DNA from: Salinactinospora qingdaonensis
Lineage (GTDB): Bacteria; Actinomycetota; Actinomycetes; Streptosporangiales; Streptosporangiaceae
Direction of reading: 5' to 3'
NCBI RefSeq assembly: GCF_039539445.1
Contig: NZ_BAABDD010000058.1
Coordinates: 1-5,709 of the forward strand
DNA: 5,709 nt
Shown: positions 1-5,709 of the stretch, one piece after another
Numbering within the stretch: position 1 is the stretch's first letter
How the letters are laid out: each line of letters opens with the position of its first letter
Position numbers and translations under genes: made by a program
The notes under the pieces: generated by a model
The model's database searches: none
Told to the model about the DNA's origin: nothing
The model's input: only the letters and a program-made list of their open reading frames with translations

Positions 1-36
1 TGAAGAGCTGGTTTTTGGCTTGTGGGGGTTGGGCGG

Positions 37-58
37 TTGTTTCTTGAGAACTCAACAG
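37..58 (+). promoter_or_regulatory. boxA-like antitermination element of the rRNA leader
   Basis: A T-rich lead-in followed by TTGAGAACTCAA (44-55) and CAG matches the element I recall from actinobacterial, including mycobacterial, rRNA leaders, where a boxA-type site recruits Nus factors so that RNA polymerase reads through the long untranslated rRNA genes. It contains a short inverted repeat (TTGAG 44-48, CTCAA 51-55). It sits directly before the left arm of the pre-16S stem, the usual order. The role is inferred from position and family resemblance. The exact borders are approximate. Confidence 0.65.
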
Positions 59-60
59 CG

Positions 61-82
61 CGTGTTTGTTTTTCTTGTGCCT
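61..82 (+). other. pre-16S processing stem, left arm
   Basis: Positions 62-82 can pair with 1993-2014 in the ITS. The pairing runs c81-g1994, c80-g1995, g79-c1996, t78.g1997, g77-c1998, t76-a1999, t75-a2000, c74-g2001, t73-a2002, t72-a2003, t71.g2004 and t70-a2005, then a single bulged G2006, then t69-a2007, g68-c2008, t67.g2009, t66-a2010, t65-a2011, g64-c2012, t63.g2013 and g62.t2014. t82.g1993 can be added. Such a stem encloses 16S rRNA in bacterial precursors and is cut by RNase III. Several G-U pairs make it less certain than the 23S stem. Confidence 0.6.
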
Positions 83-279
83 TGTTTTTTGGCCCTTGGC
101 TGCCGCGTTTTTGCGTGGTGGTTGTTGGGTTCCTTTGAGGGCATGCTGGCTGGGGGCCTGGCTGTGGTTGGGTGTCTGGTTGGTGTGTTTGTTTGAGGGT
201 TTGGCTCTCTGTTTTTAGGTTTGGCTGCCCCTGTGTGGTTGGGTGTGTTTCCTGGCTTGTGGGGGTGGTTGTTTGGCCT

Positions 280-1827
<1,548 letters not shown>

Positions 1828-1992
1828 CCTGTTTGGGTGTGGTGGTTGTTGGTGGGTTGACCGAAGGGGTTGGCCGGGCAGCTGCTGCACGTGTGGCTCG
1901 GTGTTGTGGAGTCTGACTGTGATCGCCTGGGCTGGGCTGCGTTGAGGCGTGCCTCCGTGGCTGGTTTGGGTGTGGTTGGACGTGTGGAGAGC

Positions 1993-2014
1993 GGGCGCAA
2001 GAAGAGACGAACGT
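1993..2014 (+). other. pre-16S processing stem, right arm
   Basis: This arm is complementary to leader 62-82, with one bulged base (G2006) and several G-U pairs. The least ambiguous block is GGC-GCAAGAA (1994-2003) against TTCTTGTGCC (72-81). It lies about 170 nt downstream of the mature 16S 3' end, so trimming enzymes would have to remove the remainder. The function is inferred from the general layout of bacterial pre-rRNA. Confidence 0.6.
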
Positions 2015-2034
2015 TCCTCATTGTTGCTGGTGAT

Positions 2035-2070
2035 TGGGTGGTGCCTGGTTTGGCTGGGTGGTGCCTGGTT
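2035..2070 (+). repeat. Short tandem direct repeat in the ITS
   Basis: TGGGTGGTGCCTGGTT occurs at 2035-2050 and again at 2055-2070, a 16-nt exact copy with a 20-nt period. A related TGCCTGGTTGG recurs at 2143-2153. The repeats are G/T-rich and show no sign of a protein-coding or mobile element. They probably arose by local duplication in fast-evolving spacer. Confidence 0.8.
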
Positions 2071-2164
2071 GGTGGTGATGGTGGGGGCGCGCTGTTGGGT
2101 GTCTGAGGGAGCAACTGTTGCCCCTGGTTCCTGTGGGCTGGATGCCTGGTTGGGTGTCTGGTGC

Positions 2165-2352
2165 TGTGGGTGGGGGTGGTGTTCCTGAGGCTGGCCTGCT
2201 GAAGACGCTGCTGCCTGTGTGGNNNNNNNNNNNNNNNNNNNNNNNNNNNNNNNNNNNNNNNNNNNNNNNNNNNNNNNNNNNNNNNNNNNNNNNNNNNNNN
2301 NNNNNNNNNNNNNNNNNGCCTGTGTGGGTGGTGGTGTTGTGGGTGGGGGTGG
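2165..2352 (+). repeat. Direct repeats flanking the assembly gap
   Basis: Two exact words occur on both sides of the N run. TGTGGGTGGGGGTGG is at 2165-2179 and 2338-2352. GCCTGTGTGG is at 2213-2222, the last bases before the gap, and at 2318-2327, the first bases after it. Contig ends that carry the same 10-mer suggest the assembler broke in a repeat. The true sequence could be shorter, if the two ends overlap, or could hold more copies. Confidence 0.75.
2223..2317. other. Assembly gap (95 N)
   Basis: A run of 95 undetermined bases lies inside the ITS, about 87 nt before the start of 23S. Nothing can be said about its content. Any open frame crossing it is meaningless. Confidence 0.99.
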
Positions 2353-2366
2353 CCGTGGTGTTTGAT

Positions 2367-2403
2367 TTGTGGAGAGTGTGCGCGAGTATCTTGTATCTGT
2401 GGT

Positions 2404-2410
<7 letters not shown>
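2367..2410 (+). other. pre-23S processing stem, left arm
   Basis: These 44 nt pair position by position with 5476-5519, with no bulge and only three mismatches (2373/5513, 2392/5494, 2406/5480) plus some G-U pairs. The core TGTGCGCGAGTATC (2377-2390) is perfectly complementary to 5496-5509. The inner end overlaps the first bases of mature 23S, as in E. coli where the two 23S ends form a helix. This is the expected RNase III substrate releasing pre-23S. Confidence 0.85.
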
Positions 2411-5475
<3,065 letters not shown>

Positions 5476-5484
<9 letters not shown>

Positions 5485-5519
5485 CGCAGATGCTGGATAC
5501 TCGCGCACATTTACCACAG
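5476..5519 (+). other. pre-23S processing stem, right arm
   Basis: This is the partner of 2367-2410. GATACTCGCGCACA (5496-5509) is the perfect 14-bp core. The inner part (5476-5491) pairs with 2395-2410, spanning the mature 23S 3' end, and the outer part (5514-5519) pairs with 2367-2372. A stem this regular across about 3.1 kb is strong evidence that both ends belong to the same correctly assembled operon. Confidence 0.85.
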
Positions 5520-5575
5520 TCAACGCTTCCTCATGGGTTTCCCTGCTCCACACCGGTGGAGGCAGGGGTGAGGGT
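5485..5575 (+). other. 23S-5S spacer
   Basis: This is a non-coding spacer of about 91 nt. Its first third is the right arm of the pre-23S stem, and its second half holds a hairpin (5540-5568). No tRNA and no promoter is visible, so 5S is co-transcribed with 23S. Confidence 0.85.
5540..5568 (+). other. Hairpin between 23S and 5S
   Basis: CCCTGC (5541-5546) pairs with GCAGGG (5562-5567), and TCCAC (5547-5551) with GTGGA (5556-5560). A single bulged G5561 and the loop ACCG (5552-5555) complete it, and t5540.g5568 can extend it. No T-run follows, so it is not an intrinsic terminator. It ends seven nt before 5S and may guide cleavage that frees the 5S precursor. That role is inference. Confidence 0.7.
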
Positions 5576-5697
5576 TGTGCGGTGGTGATAGCGGTGGGGA
5601 AACACCCGGTCCCGTTTCGAACCCGGTCGTTAAGCCCACCAGCGCCGATGGTACTGCCTCCATGGTGCGGGGTGGGAGAGTAGGACACCGCCGCACA
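5576..5697 (+). rRNA. rrf: 5S ribosomal RNA, complete
   Basis: This is the 5S rRNA of the large subunit. The ends are set by the terminal helix: TGTGCGGTGGT (5576-5586) pairs with ACCGCCGCACA (5687-5697), with one T.G pair. Conserved internal blocks include 'cgaacccggtcgttaagccc', 'agcgccgatggtactgc' and 'gggagagtaggac'. The length of about 122 nt is normal to slightly long. The exact ends may shift by one to three nt. Confidence 0.96.
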
Positions 5698-5709
5698 CAA
5701 TCCCCAACA
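5698..5709 (+). other. 3' trailer, truncated by window end
   Basis: Only 12 nt follow the 5S. No terminator hairpin or T-tract can be seen in them. The operon's terminator must lie beyond the window. Confidence 0.8.

Larger units (their letters stand above)
1..279 (+). other. rRNA operon leader (5' external transcribed spacer, partial)
   Basis: This is non-coding sequence upstream of 16S. It holds a boxA-like element at about 37-58, the left arm of the pre-16S stem at 61-82, a small possible hairpin (CCGCG 103-107 with CGTGG 114-118, T-rich loop), and a G/T-rich tract that is nearly free of A (only A138, A143, A196 and A217 between 58 and 286). GGTTTGGCT occurs at 198-206 and again at 218-226. 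I see no convincing -35/-10 promoter in the first 36 nt, so the promoters probably lie upstream of the window. No reading frame here looks like a gene. Confidence 0.85.

Noticed and set aside
2165..2179. G-quadruplex in TGTGGGTGGGGGTGG
   Set aside because: The word does not offer four separate runs of three G. Only a weak two-layer form is possible, and G/T-rich spacer gives such words easily.
2035..2352. CRISPR array suggested by ITS repeats
   Set aside because: The repeats are 10-16 nt, low in complexity, irregularly spaced and without spacer-like unique units.

Overview
The window is one ribosomal RNA operon on the + strand, in the order leader, 16S, spacer (ITS), 23S, spacer, 5S. I see no protein-coding gene. 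Open frames on either strand lie inside rRNA or G/T-rich spacer and are by-products of the base composition. The organism is a member of the Actinomycetota (high-GC Gram-positive). The support is the 16S sequence, the roughly 110-nt extra segment in domain III of the 23S (helix 54 region), an actinobacterial leader element containing TTGAGAACTCAA, and an ITS without recognisable tRNA genes. Several 16S stretches, such as the 'ccatgctgtaaacgttggg' region, recall Actinomycetaceae. I recall this by eye, so the family is only a moderate-confidence suggestion.

Layout: 1-279 is transcribed leader, with a boxA-like element at about 37-58 and then an almost A-free G/T-rich tract. 280-1821 is a complete 16S rRNA. 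1822-2403 is the ITS, which holds short direct repeats and a 95-N assembly gap at 2223-2317. 2404-5484 is an apparently complete 23S rRNA. 5485-5575 is a short spacer with a hairpin. 5576-5697 is 5S rRNA. The window stops 12 nt after the 5S, so no terminator is visible, and no promoter is recognisable in the first 36 nt.

The parts outside the mature RNAs are tied together by long-range pairing worked out by hand. Leader 62-82 pairs with ITS 1993-2014 and encloses 16S. ITS 2367-2410 pairs with 5476-5519 and encloses 23S as a 44-position stem without bulges and with three mismatches. These are the expected double-stranded processing stems of a pre-rRNA (RNase III type). The boxA-like element just upstream of the 16S stem fits Nus-factor antitermination. 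The precursor sequence directly after the 16S 3' end can pair with and mask the anti-Shine-Dalgarno.

I found no hidden or novel gene system. The observations worth following are the processing stems, the A-depleted leader, a 16-nt repeat shared by leader and ITS, repeats that probably caused the assembly gap, and compensated base changes in conserved 16S helices.
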